NCBI GenBank assembly: GCA_947044365.1
Contig: OX345636.1
Span: 4,856,001-4,920,000 of the forward strand
Source of the DNA: Petrosia ficiformis
Lineage: Eukaryota; Porifera; Demospongiae; Haplosclerida; Petrosiidae
DNA length: 64,000 bases
Reading direction: 5' to 3'
The notes below the pieces were generated by a model. The model made no database searches and was not told the origin of the DNA. It was given only the letters and a program-made list of their open reading frames with translations. Made by a program: the position numbers and the translations under genes. Below are positions 48,701-59,200 of this stretch, piece after piece. Each line of letters begins with the position of its first letter. The stretch's first letter is position 1.

Positions 48701-49303
48701 TTCATTTTATTGTTGTTATTGTCTCCACTTTTAAGACGTAAGTTCAACCTCACTCGTATTCAACCATTACTTGATGCATTCCAGTCGTGTTATCATGACA
48801 CGTGTCGCTGGTACTCGGGAGTATATCTACTATCCTGGATAATCTTAAATATCAACATGCCTTACTATATGACAGAGATTATTCTTATTGCTGTCAGTAC
48901 ATTACATTTCATGATACATCCTTACAAGTATCAATGGCTGAATATTGTTGATACACTCTTACTAGTTGATCTAATCATGCTTGTTTTCTTGACATCGATC
49001 AATTCACCAAATAGTATACATAAAGAGACAGTTCCTATTAGTTACATATTGGTAGTGTTACCTCTGACATACATTACAGTTGGTGGAGTGTGGATCATTA
49101 GTGTGATTATAATAAAATGGTGCAAATGTAAAGTGTTTACTGGTGAGGAAACTACCAAAGAAGAATTGGTACATTTATTAGAAGATGACGAAGAAGAGCA
49201 GGTAGTGGACAGCGGAGACAGAGACATTCATATTGGAGTAAGTTCAACAGTTGTAGAGCGTCCTGTATGTAGGAGAGAATCCTTGATATTTGATGATAAT
49301 TAA
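45770..49303 (+). CDS. Beta-helix ectodomain plus multi-spanning membrane protein, 1177 aa, single exon
   Basis: An uninterrupted frame of 1177 residues. Residues 1-26 are a signal peptide (LYLVLLITLLYEITSA). Residues about 27-600 are Asn- and Ile-rich with short repeats of the right-handed parallel beta-helix type and many N-glycosylation sites. Three 52-residue direct repeats (starting at about residues 170, 222 and 274) share LTISNC, HNNDAQSSLI and SGSEFY blocks. Residues about 690-780 are Cys-rich, with a GGLLCRSCREDAVFSF motif just before the membrane region. About nine or ten hydrophobic segments follow between residues 784 and 1113, then an acidic cytosolic tail with DDEEEQ. I associate this architecture with large uncharacterised sponge families, which is recalled, not searched. 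The role may be adhesion or ligand sensing. AATAAA at 49587 is a likely poly(A) signal. Confidence 0.85.
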   Translation: MSLLILNQKILYLVLLITLLYEITSATRNITIYVEEDGIDQSECMEGNESIPCHTLSYILNEINNDIFNGTNISVYVYITYSQEITNLSRINLLVNLYLIGVDNPILDFRGSHYVFPLQGGGCFYAESITFYAIWVSFYFLGTVSFHKCIFTSGDSTQADTEGLYIDNVYNLTISNCIFDNNDALSSLIEIEDVLIVEISGSEFYENKGQAYLILIGFKQVHNLTISNCLFHNNDAQSSLIEIEDALKVKISGSEFYQNKGQAYLISIGSEKVHNHTISNCLFHNNDAQSSLIGTDSVFNVKMSGCEFYENRGQYHLIFTYLIYIFDIDNCSIYDNDMNDVIFHLESTNSESIFSITNCLFSNNTSSGKILEIVSDRLFMSNINLISNRMKRIDCSIIQITSIIFSSGRHDIINMSNINFINNTGTGLKLKEATVYFNNITFYNNTGVYGGGMSLYHTRIYLTGPLIFESNTALFGGAFYIATTEIFLISYCTTFKQITFSSNFAGNFGADVYVEDGFLVSYIIYSTLPCINDIKRNDVRGDHIISGANEITINPQKNFTITLFPGQKLTYSAKVTDYFGNLTSCLVNIILECGNNFCKHVQLTGDAQSLLSTSNFTTNLYLSSNVEHHDHSINLQFLCLDTNAEAYANVNLTTCPLGYVFQTSQKSQPIRGTCECVVSDDVQCDFVLGVACIRHGYWFGKMNEDDVLDNTAPCQYPYCKTDLPPCPISKLSQTYNKLPLAPDEQCNGLYGGLLCRSCREDAVFSFEAVNCIPSSNCQPWQPYVTLVLVVAFQLALGFGIVIVLKASFKTGIGHLYGPLFFIAILRLIPFGYYKEYVQLELTASIFQSVLLLNLEGFGKVPWCFFSNINPLLNYSLHFLGPFIIAVVLLSTVLLARYYPRQFLSLQSSPIQAICLLILLSFWSVTDTCIQLLKPTTTLNGVKGWRVALQPNIQYLKDPYHIVTWIISTVLLIFLLVPFILLLLLSPLLRRKFNLTRIQPLLDAFQSCYHDTCRWYSGVYLLSWIILNINMPYYMTEIILIAVSTLHFMIHPYKYQWLNIVDTLLLVDLIMLVFLTSINSPNSIHKETVPISYILVVLPLTYITVGGVWIISVIIIKWCKCKVFTGEETTKEELVHLLEDDEEEQVVDSGDRDIHIGVSSTVVERPVCRRESLIFDDN
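46263..46740 (+). repeat. Three 156-bp in-frame direct repeats in the beta-helix region
   Basis: The block CAATCTTACTATAAGCAACT begins at 46279 and 46435 and, with one change, at 46591, an exact period of 156 bp (52 codons). Units 2 and 3 are the most alike. They look like recent duplications of beta-helix coils. Confidence 0.9.
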
Positions 49304-49309
49304 AGAACG

Positions 49310-50590
49310 AAAATGTTTTTTTCCCTTAAATTAATATCTGTTTTTGCAAGTGATGGTGTTAATTATACAATAGTGTTTAGGGATGTTTTAGTTTGTCATG
49401 TAACGTGTAGTACATTCATATATAGCCAAATAATTATGTCGCATGTACTTTAGTTTACATAATAATACTTGTATAATTCATGTACCAAATGCACATAATC
49501 GTAATTCGTTTAAATGAATATTTTCTGGTTACTGTGTCGTTCTGCTAACTGTATATTTTATGTTATCTAATTTACAGAAACATCAAAATAAAATTGAAAT
49601 CTGACTTAATATACTGTTCTTGTTACAAATATATTTGTTATCATGTTATGTTAAGAATTCTATTGTTGCAGTGCATGCATACATGTATAACAACAATAAG
49701 ATATACATATCCTGTTACTCACATAAATAATAGTTACACATATTGAGTTAGAGTCTTGATGGAACAAAATATTTTATCAAGCTTTAGCGCTGTGTTTAAT
49801 CACAAGCACTTCTTGTTGATATTGCAAGTGCTTAATCATAAGCTCCCGCGCATATAAGAACTAAGCATGTATTTGACAAGATGCATGCTTGAAGCACTTT
49901 CTAGGAAATCAAAAATAGTTCTTCTGCTACCTGGCTTACCGGTGAAGCCTTGCTTGGAATTATAATGATTTAATTATTAAGAGATGCAGTCCAGTATAGT
50001 AGAGCATGTTAGTCCAATGGATTTACAATTCGTGATAGACGCCCACTCTATAACTAACTACACCCCACCCATACATGAACTGACATTATTACAAGAACAG
50101 AATATGTATAAATTTACTCCTGTGCGATTAGTACAGTTGCAAGGATGCAAATTCTAATTTAATTACATACAGGTTGTTGTTATGACTGCAGATAAATAAA
50201 AGATACTTGCACTATAATTAATTATCATGTACAATATCTCATATTGTTGTTGTATAGTTCATGTAAACATCAAAGGCACTGCCATTGTGATAATAGTCAT
50301 AGAGGCCAGACTGTGAAACCACAAGCTCCAGACAGTGCTCTATCACATACAGACCACTTCATCTTTCCATACAAACCCAATGTGAATATGTAGTCACATT
50401 AGCACTCATTCATTAAAATGTGAAATACTTATTAAGAGAGTCAAAAAAAACAAAAAAACCAACAAACAAAGATCAGTCTGACAAAAAGGTTCTATAGTAT
50501 CAATACGAATTGAAGGTACAATTCTGCAACTGACTTTGGACTTCACATCACCTGCACAAGTCTTGCCATTACTTGCCATAACATCTTTTT
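49310..50590. other. 3' flank of the membrane protein and repeats
   Basis: No gene. About 49672-49708 is an inverted match to the tandem-repeat unit (TGCATACATGTATAACAACA), and about 50130-50260 is a direct, diverged match to family C internal sequence. Confidence 0.45.
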
Positions 50591-50594
50591 GCTC

Positions 50595-51065
50595 ATCTTG
50601 TCGCTAACAGTCAGTAAAGACTCCATTGGAAGAGCTCAGACGTTTTGTAACTGCCTGCTCCTGAGCATAAGTAGTATTTTCATAAGCCCTTAACCCTGCC
50701 AAATTTCTATGCCCAGTCTTCTCTGCAATTATCTTTTCAGGGAAAACATTCTACTAGTTGCAGCAGACAATAATGAATGATTAGTGTATTATGTAGCAAC
50801 ACCAGCTTGCTTACACATATTAGAAACCATATTTCTCATGGTGTTAATGCCTACAGGAGTATTCACAAACCATGCTTTTACTTGGATCACTGGGAACAGA
50901 GTCTAATGGATGCAGATGGAAGGCTTCACTTCTTCTTCTTTGTTAACATACCAGTCGAGTATCTTTACAAGGCACTTGTCTGATTCACCTTGAGCAGCTA
51001 TTTCCATTTCTTCTTGATTGACAGGATCGGTGAATCTCAACACGTTAACAGCACATTCTTGTAAA
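50595..51065 (-). pseudogene. Crypton/DUF3504-like tyrosine recombinase remnant
   Basis: The minus strand reads, across one stop and at least one frameshift, WFVNTPVGINTMRNMV, then CKQAGVAT, stop, YTNHSL, then PEKIIAEKTGHRNLAGLRAYE and NTTYAQEQAV. TNHSL(R), GHRxL and a Tyr about ten residues later form the C-terminal signature of tyrosine recombinase domains in Cryptons and KIAA1958/ZMYM-like proteins. The active-site region is damaged (Leu follows NHSL) and the N-terminal part is weak, so this is a fossil. Confidence 0.65.
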
Positions 51066-51069
51066 GGTG

Positions 51070-52130
51070 AAGTTGAGTTAATTCAATTCCATCTCAGTTC
51101 ACAATTAGGCTAATGTCTAGATCTTCTAAACAGTAAGTCCTTTGATAACAAAAAGCGTGTGAGATTTGATGAGATTGGTTGCAAGCTCCAAACCTCAGAA
51201 AATATTTTGTGGAAATGCTTAATACTAAAGTATTTAATTGAGAACTAAAATTCAAAATAGAATAATTATAGTACATACCATAATTTGTTGTGTGTTTAGT
51301 GTTTATTATGGCATATTAGATTTAGTATCATTTTTAATTATAACACAACAACAATAACTAATTCCTCTAGAAGTCATTAAAACAGTTCACAATTTATAAC
51401 TATGTGGATGATAATTACATATAACGCTTCTTGAAAATAATATAATGAGGTCAAACAAAAACTTTGTATACATACCATTTAGTATTAATCACAATTCAAA
51501 TGTTTGCACATAAACCAAATATGTATCCAGGAAGAACATTATTACTTCCCTTTCATAGTTGTTATAGCTTGTATGGTTAATATTTAGCAGGAATTGTTTT
51601 ACTAGCTATACAGGAGTACAATTATAGATAATTATTATGATGTTGTAATAAAAGTCAGTTCATGTGAGGAATTGTTAATACACTGGATTAAAGACTTGTT
51701 TTACTATACTGGACTGCATCAATTATTAATTAACTAAGCATTTAAGAAGTAAGCCGGCTAACACAATCACTATTGTCGAGTTTCTGGAAAGTGCTTCAAC
51801 ATGATTCTTCTCAAAAACATGCATATTGCTTATGCTTAATAAACTCTAAAGATTACATCTGTGCTTTCAAGCAACTTCAATTTTTAAGTACTTTAGAGTA
51901 ATGATATTAATCAGTAAATTGTGAGTTGTACCAAATGAACAATGCTATTACTATTAGTATTGCAATAAAACATAAATCCAATGCTGCATCTACAAAACTA
52001 AAACCTGAAAAGGATAAATGCGACCAGTGGAAAGTCACTGAACTAGTTTATTCTCAGGTATACTAACAATTGCATTCAAAACGTATTATAATTTTTATCT
52101 TTAATAGGAAGAACAAGTGTATATAGAGGA
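51070..52130. other. Non-coding, no feature recognised
   Basis: AT-rich DNA with no gene I can support. Part may belong to the transposon that carried the recombinase remnant, but I could not find its ends. Confidence 0.35.
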
Positions 52131-52136
52131 AAAAAC

Positions 52137-52617
52137 ATCCCTATGATTGCTTTACAAATTTAAGTGAAAATAAAAATATCCTTATGACTGCTTTGTGGTG
52201 TCCAGAATTCAGTAATCATGGCTGACTTTATCAAGAATAAAAGACAACAGCTTATTATAGTTATTATTTTGATTATCTACTCTCCTGACCTTTCAAAGGA
52301 CCTTGTAGAACTTTAGAAATATATTTCAGGCAGAATAGCTAGCTATTAGTTCCAGTTTCTACGTAAGCTCAACAGCTTTCTTTCTGCTGGTGTGTAGAGC
52401 TTCTGAGCTTGATCGCGCGTTCTTTTACGCGCCACGCCCATTAATTGACCGAGCCCCCGGGAATGATGTAACTTCCTTAACTACGTATACAACGCATACT
52501 CGCGTAGGTGACACAAACATATATATATTTTTAAAATATATATTTTTTTTTTTTAATTTTTTAATTTTTTTTATATAAACATACATTGAACCCGTCGGAA
52601 AGCAATCATAGGGATGG
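52137..52617 (-). repeat. Dispersed repeat family A, long inverted copy
   Basis: It begins CATCCCTATGATTGCTTTAC and ends GGAAAGCAATCATAGGGATG, followed by GGCCCTACGGGCC, so both TIRs and the palindrome are present. The GC-rich block (GGGCGTGGCGCGTAAAAG in reverse) and the A/T-rich tract near the right end match 23958-24373 and 55486-55959. Confidence 0.8.
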
Positions 52618-52908
52618 CCCTACGGGCCATAAAAAGATATTAATTTATTGTTTTTATACTTGTTTAATACAAAATGTTATTTCACTCATCAACATACACT
52701 TAATGTTCGTCACTGTCCCTTCAAATTCTAAATAAATAAATTTTTCATTCTTCTACTGAATGTTTTAATTTTCCCCTTGCATCCTTAACTTATAGTTATA
52801 GAATTATGTAAGATAAGTCATGTTTTAATAGTAAGCTGCATAAGTTATGATCTGCGATTGCATTTAAAATTCCTGTAATAAATCCGAAAACAAACACCTT
52901 GTGTGCAC

Positions 52909-53251
52909 GGGTAGTACTAAAATGAGGAAAGAGAAACGGAGATATCGAAAATAGGAAACGGAGAAATACGGAAACAATAGACGCTATCGGGTCAACTGTA
53001 ATATTCGCCTCTCCCGTTTTTGATGCATGAATTAGTGTTGTAGAAACGTTGAACCCAGGAAATAAGGACGAGCGCGTAGCGCGAGCCTTCAACAAACGTG
53101 GCTAAAGCTATTACTATTTGTTACCGAGAACAGCGAGGCAGTAGGCCTATCATTGTTGGGTTATCATCGGAACAAAGTTATATAGTCATGTTTTTTCCGT
53201 ATTTCTCCGTTTCTTATTTCTGATTTCTCCGTTTTACTTTTAGTACTACCC
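52909..53251. mobile_element. TIR element with perfect 9-bp target duplication (Mutator-like)
   Basis: It begins GGGTAGTACTAAAATG and ends TTTTAGTACTACCC. The inverted ends continue imperfectly for about 60 bp (GAAACGGAGAAATACGGAAA and its complement). TGTGTGCAC is duplicated exactly on both sides (52900-52908 and 53252-53260). A 9-bp duplication is typical of Mutator-like elements. At 343 bp it is non-autonomous. Its right end lies 45 bp from the start codon at 53296. Confidence 0.85.
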
Positions 53252-53295
53252 TGTGTGCACCTGGTTACGTAATTTTTTGATCGTAACGTCAGGAT

Positions 53296-56200
53296 ATGTT
53301 GCAGGGTGTGGTCATAATGGTAGAAATCGAGACTACTCAGACGATGGCTAAGAGAGCTTCATCTATTCTCATGCAGCACTATCATGGTCAGCTGAATAAC
53401 CCTATTATTTTGGCTAGAATGCTGTTACTAGAGGGAGTCTTTGATGAACAAGACTGCTATGAAGTTATGAACAAAACATCTATTTCCGTTCAGAATGATG
53501 TATTTATCAAAGCTCTTGAAAAAGTTGTTGATGATTATGACAAGCTCATAATATTTGCTGTTATATTGCTTAAATATAAGACTACAGTCCATATTGGAAA
53601 GATAGTACTGAATGAGTGTGGTACGTTTTATACTTTAATACTGCAATTTACAATGTGAATACCCAATAGGTAAACCTTTTGAAACTCTAAAAACAGTGCA
53701 TAGTAAAGTCCAAGAAGGTCAGTTGAAATATACAGTATAATAATATATTCTATTTATATCTGCCAATGAGGAAACTGACAAACTGTATTTGTTTTTTCAT
53801 GCAAATCCAGTTTGGTAGTCTTACATAACCAGACCCAACGTACAATGAAGGAATGGTCTGGTCAACCTACTGTACTAGCATTTGTCAAAAGTGTAAGTAA
53901 CTGACAAAACTGTTAATTAAATACATTACTGTAGTAATGACAGCTGCATTACAATAATTAAATTGTTAAAATAACTATTAGTACAGCTACTAGGAATAGT
54001 GGAAATTTTAATTTAAAAGGTCATATAGGTTGTTATGACTGTAAGGTGATATACAAAATCATAATCCAATAATTGTAATTTCAATTTCCCTAACCTGTCT
54101 AATAGATATACAAAAAGCAGATTAAATATTTAAATTAGAATTCCAATCCTTCTTTGTTCATCTAATGTGAGATATTAGGCATGATGATTGATTATAATTG
54201 GTACATATTAATTTTCTTTCATGTATTTTAATATAATTAGTATAAAATAGCTATAATATGACATTTGATATGCGATCCTAAACAACCAACTAATTGTTAA
54301 ATCCTTAATTGCAACTGTATTAACTAATATATATATATATATATTGGTTATTTTAACAATTCTTTTTTTGCAGTATGAGAAAGTATAGTTACGCAAGAAC
54401 AATAAAAACATTATAAATAAAAATTAACAAATTATGTAGGGATGTCAATACCCAAAAAGCATGCAGACAAGGTTGGGATAGTATTTACACAGGAGATGTA
54501 TAACCCTACATATAAGTACAGCTCTCTGTCTTTTGCTTTATAGCAGTGTAGGCACTTATGTGCAGTTTAATTTAGTATTTTATTAAGTAGGTAGTACAAT
54601 TCTAAACCCAAGAAAAGCCCTACCTACAACACCCGCTGCAAGGTTTCAGAGACGGGCACTGTTGTTGTCTGCATATCAATATAATATATAATTTCAGAGT
54701 ACTATTATTGAAAAAACGGTTCTAATATCATATCATATAAATTTTGGAGACCAAGTCTGGAGACGTCATACAAATTAGTTACTGCTGTCGGTTTCAATTA
54801 TTACCAACCCCACTGAAGTGACCTAGGATGAATCATATTTGTTTAGAAAAAATATTGCTAGGCCTACCACTAAATCATCTATGAGACGACCAATTGGACC
54901 TGTTTCCTCCTCAGGTAGCCTGACAGATAGTATTAATGATTTACTTTGAGCGAGATGTTGTAATTTCATATACTTATTTCAATTTTGTATAACCAGTAGT
55001 GTATATAGTTAATGTAACAAATAACTTGACTCTCCACAGATAATTGAATGAAATTTTACAATAATTTATACTTTACAAGCATAATATTTATTATCAATAC
55101 AGCATTGAAACTCTTGTGACCAAATAAGAGTTAAAATAACCAGTTTGTTTTACAGTGTGTGCATACAATTTAGTGTTTTCCGTAAGAATTTAGTAATATA
55201 TTATATCATTGTTCTGGGAACTTATAATCAGAGAGGACAAATAATTATAATAGAGAATATAATCCAGTTAAATTCCGAATTGCTTTCACATCAATCTACT
55301 ATATGTTCCTTCGGGGTGAAGAAGGACATACGAGTTATGTCAAAAAGGAATCAAAAGAAATAATCTTTTATGGCTTGTCTTCCTCTTCAATCCAAAATCT
55401 TATCAATTCACCATGTCTAAAATCTATAAGAAAAAAAACAGCCCATAAAACTTCCCGTTCTTTTTTTTTTTATGGCCCGTAGGGCCATCCCTATAATTGC
55501 TTTCCACGGGGTTTAATGTATATATAATTATATATATATATAATTATATATGTTTGCGCGACTATGCGTTGTATACGTAGTTAAGGAAGTTGCGTCATTC
55601 TGGGGGGCTCGGTCAATTAATGGGCGTGGCGCGTAAAAGAATGCAGCCACAGAGCAGCCAGGAAGCTTCAGAAAGGATGTAAAACTGCTAATAACTGTTG
55701 TATATAGGTGAGAAACAGTATAAATATTATGCAAGAATCTTTAACAAGTAAGTATGATAAGTTGTTGACACAAGGAAGTCATCATTTAGAACCTTGAAGG
55801 AGTACTTCAGTCAGTTCATCAAAGATCTGTGTATTTAGACAGTAATCAGGCTTACACTTACTTCTTCAGGCCCCAGCTTTCGAGTACACAGAAAGGTAGA
55901 GACACTAGTGCCATCAGCAATGCTTAATACATAGTCATCACAAAGCAAATATAGGGATGTTATTTTTCTCTATATACACTTGCTTCATTATTGGAGTTAC
56001 TATAGGCTAATTTTGATGTCATTATGCAGATTTTACAATATCTTCTTTACACTCAAAGAAGTTACAGACAACAAAAAAACACCAACCTGTGTAATTATAG
56101 CTTTGTTTCTCTTCACTTCAATCTTGAATCAAATGTCTTCATGTTTGGTACCTTTATGCTCAGAATGAGCGATAGTGGTTTATGAATTGGCAGCTATACA

Positions 56201-59200
56201 AATAGGTGTGAAATTGTTTAATACTAATCCAATTTAATTTTATCTCAATTTTGACCAAAAAATATAAGCCATTTCCTGTTACCACAATTAATGGTAGCTT
56301 ACAAACCCTTTCCTTGGTGCTGTATTGTCACTTGTAATTCTTAGAAGATTTCTATAATCTCTCCCAGAGTTGTCTATCATCTGACTTCTGAAATTTACAA
56401 TTGTTAAATTGCTGTTACTACGTTTTCTCAGAGATTATAGATACTTATGCACCTGTATCTATCTTTATATTTAGTTCAGATACATTTACAGTAAGTTTAA
56501 CCATGATGCATCCGTGTTTAACATGTTTTCATAGCCTTTCTAGGATTTTTTTATGAAGTTTGAAACATTCTGCAATCAACGACATTTTGGTTTTAAAGGA
56601 TTTTTTATTGCATCCAGTAAATTTTCATATGACTTTCTGCAGGTTTTCTAGGAGCAAGTATATGTTCCTCATAGTACATAAACATTTCCACTTATCACTG
56701 TCAGAAATACAGTCTCCTTCGTACGATCGTCTATATTTCAATTAGCAAGAAACAATTGTTCTAATGTTTTCGTATGATATTCTGGTTTTTTGTATATCTA
56801 GTAGACAGAATAGGAAAAATGAAATTAGTAATTTTTTATCACTATGCAGTCATGACAACCTACACAACCAATTAAAGTACAATTTCCATTAGTCTAGTGT
56901 GATACCCCCTCATCCATCTTTAGTGATTGCAATTATTCCTACCAATGACATTTATTTGTCCATGGTAATACAATGGCAGTTTAACATTTTAATGAAAACC
57001 ACAGAGAACTTATGAGCTCAACCTAAATCATGTTAGACACCGGCTTTAACCCTTAGAGGACAGATGTCACATACATGAGACAGTTGACCCCTATACAGTT
57101 CAGAGTGCGTTTCTAGCTTTACAAAGCATGCACTCCAACTGTTCTGTATTTTGTGTCAGTTGGCTAAAAAAGTTGATGGTTTTTCGGCGGCCCTTTGGCC
57201 TAAAGAACGAGTACAGGAGGAATTTTAAAGTGGGGTGTCCCCCTGTTAAGGGGGGTTTGAAGAGGATGCAGCCCCAGCACTGCCCACGCAATTTGAGTTT
57301 TCTGTGACCCCGCCCATCCATTGTGATGGTAGCTAAGATATTTACCATGCTGTGAAACCCGATACCATGGGTGTAACTGGTGGCACATGTAGTAGGGTTG
57401 TTTTGTTTGTCCCAGGTGCAGTCAAGAAAGGGAGAACATTGCATTTGAATTAGTCCTATGAAGTGCTTTGGGACTTTCGAGTCCGGGGAAGCAAGTTGGT
57501 GGAGGAAGTACTCCATGTCAGAAAAGGAGCCAAGTTTGGGGCAAAGAAAGTCAACGGTGGCCAAAATATATGCAGCAGAGGCACGGCACCATTGTTGGAA
57601 ATCGAAAGAATTTTGAAAAACAAGCTCAGTCCTCTAAGTGTTAATTAAAATAGTAGCCGTCTATACTTTCCATACATAATTATCACCCAATTACCATGAT
57701 TTTAGGTTGACCTGTTGTTTATGTAACTAATAATGGTGGGCCAGTAAATTCTAGTGGTTGAATAAATGTAATCACCGAAGCAGTTCTACGCCTTTTCTTC
57801 ATTAATCAGCTTATCAAAAAAGAGGAGGGCGTATCACACTAGACTAATATAACTTACAAAAAATTCGCTAAATTGTATACCTTTAACGTATTAATTTAAT
57901 CATTTACTGATTTTATAGTCTATTCATGATTTAGTGTCATTTTTATTCCATTTTCTTTTGTATATGTGTGTGTAGTTTCTTTAGCTCGTGAAGATAACAT
58001 TAAAAACAAGAAAAGAGAGTTTCTACAATTATTCATTGAAATGAAGAAGGAGATAGAGAAAAAGCACATTCTAATGGATAAGTTACGATCCTTTCTAAGT
58101 TTCTCTTTCCTAGAGTTGGCTAATCAACTGGAAACAGCCGAATCAATCGAGGAGCTACTGACCATCATTAGTATCCATACCTCTGTTCTAAATGTTCTTC
58201 CCCTGAAAAATATTGCTTGTCATTTTAGACTCGAAACTGCCATTCAACATTTACAAGTTTATAATGACACACTTGAAGAGATGAGTAATGAGATGTTAGT
58301 CAAAGAATTATATGAAAAGACATTAATGCCTAATTCGAACAGACCTCTACTTCAATCCGAATGTGTGAAGTTTACCCTAAATTGTAGCATTGGGGAGGAA
58401 TCTTTGTGCTACATTAAACGAATGCTTACAATTGCTTTCTATAAAATGGCTCATCGTATCATGATGAACATGATATTAGCAAATGGGGACAAAGTATACT
58501 TACTTTGTTATGCTCCATTTCATCTTTGTGGGGAGATTATGAGTTTAGCAATTAAAAATGAAGATGATTTGGTGAAAAATGGTGTCGTAGGGGTTACTAT
58601 AGCAGGATGTGTAGTCATCAGTAGGGAAGAGGTTAGTGTTATACTTAGCTATGTATCAAATGGAAAGTATAATTATTATAGCTACTTGTGGACGAACACT
58701 CAAAACAGCTGTTCGAATGTGAAAATATTGAGAATGCTACTGGTAATGATGAGATACAGAGTGAAAGTGGTTAGTGCTATATAGACTGTTAGAAAAGTCT
58801 GTCCACATTGTAATTATATATGTATATATATACAAGAATAATAAAAAAACATTTTAAAAAATGAAAGAGTATGTAGGGATAGATATCATAACTGAAAAAG
58901 CACATGAACAAGATGGCTTTGGCAACAAAATGAAATACCACTTCCACAAAACAACCTTACATAAGTATCACTTCTTTGTGTTTTGCCTTTACTTAAGTTG
59001 TCTATAGGAGCATGAAGATAGCTGATGGTTCTGCTCTCTGAATACGAGCTGCTACACCACTTATATACCCACTCATATTTGCAGCACCATCATATGCACC
59101 ATCATATGCCTGACCACGACACTGACTAATAGTCAAAAAAAATCAAATCAGGCAGTCTAGAATCAATGAGGCAAGAGTATTTGCATCAGTACTGGGAACA

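Noticed and set aside
52390..52578. Frame with FFYAPRPLIDRAP, also seen at 55528-55734 on the other strand
   Set aside because: It lies inside dispersed repeat family A and is a by-product of its GC-rich block; the frame breaks at different points in each copy.
53700..53900. Possible extra exon of the ankyrin gene
   Set aside because: No frame stays open with convincing splice sites, and the phases of 53296-53620 and 57976-58620 already agree without it.
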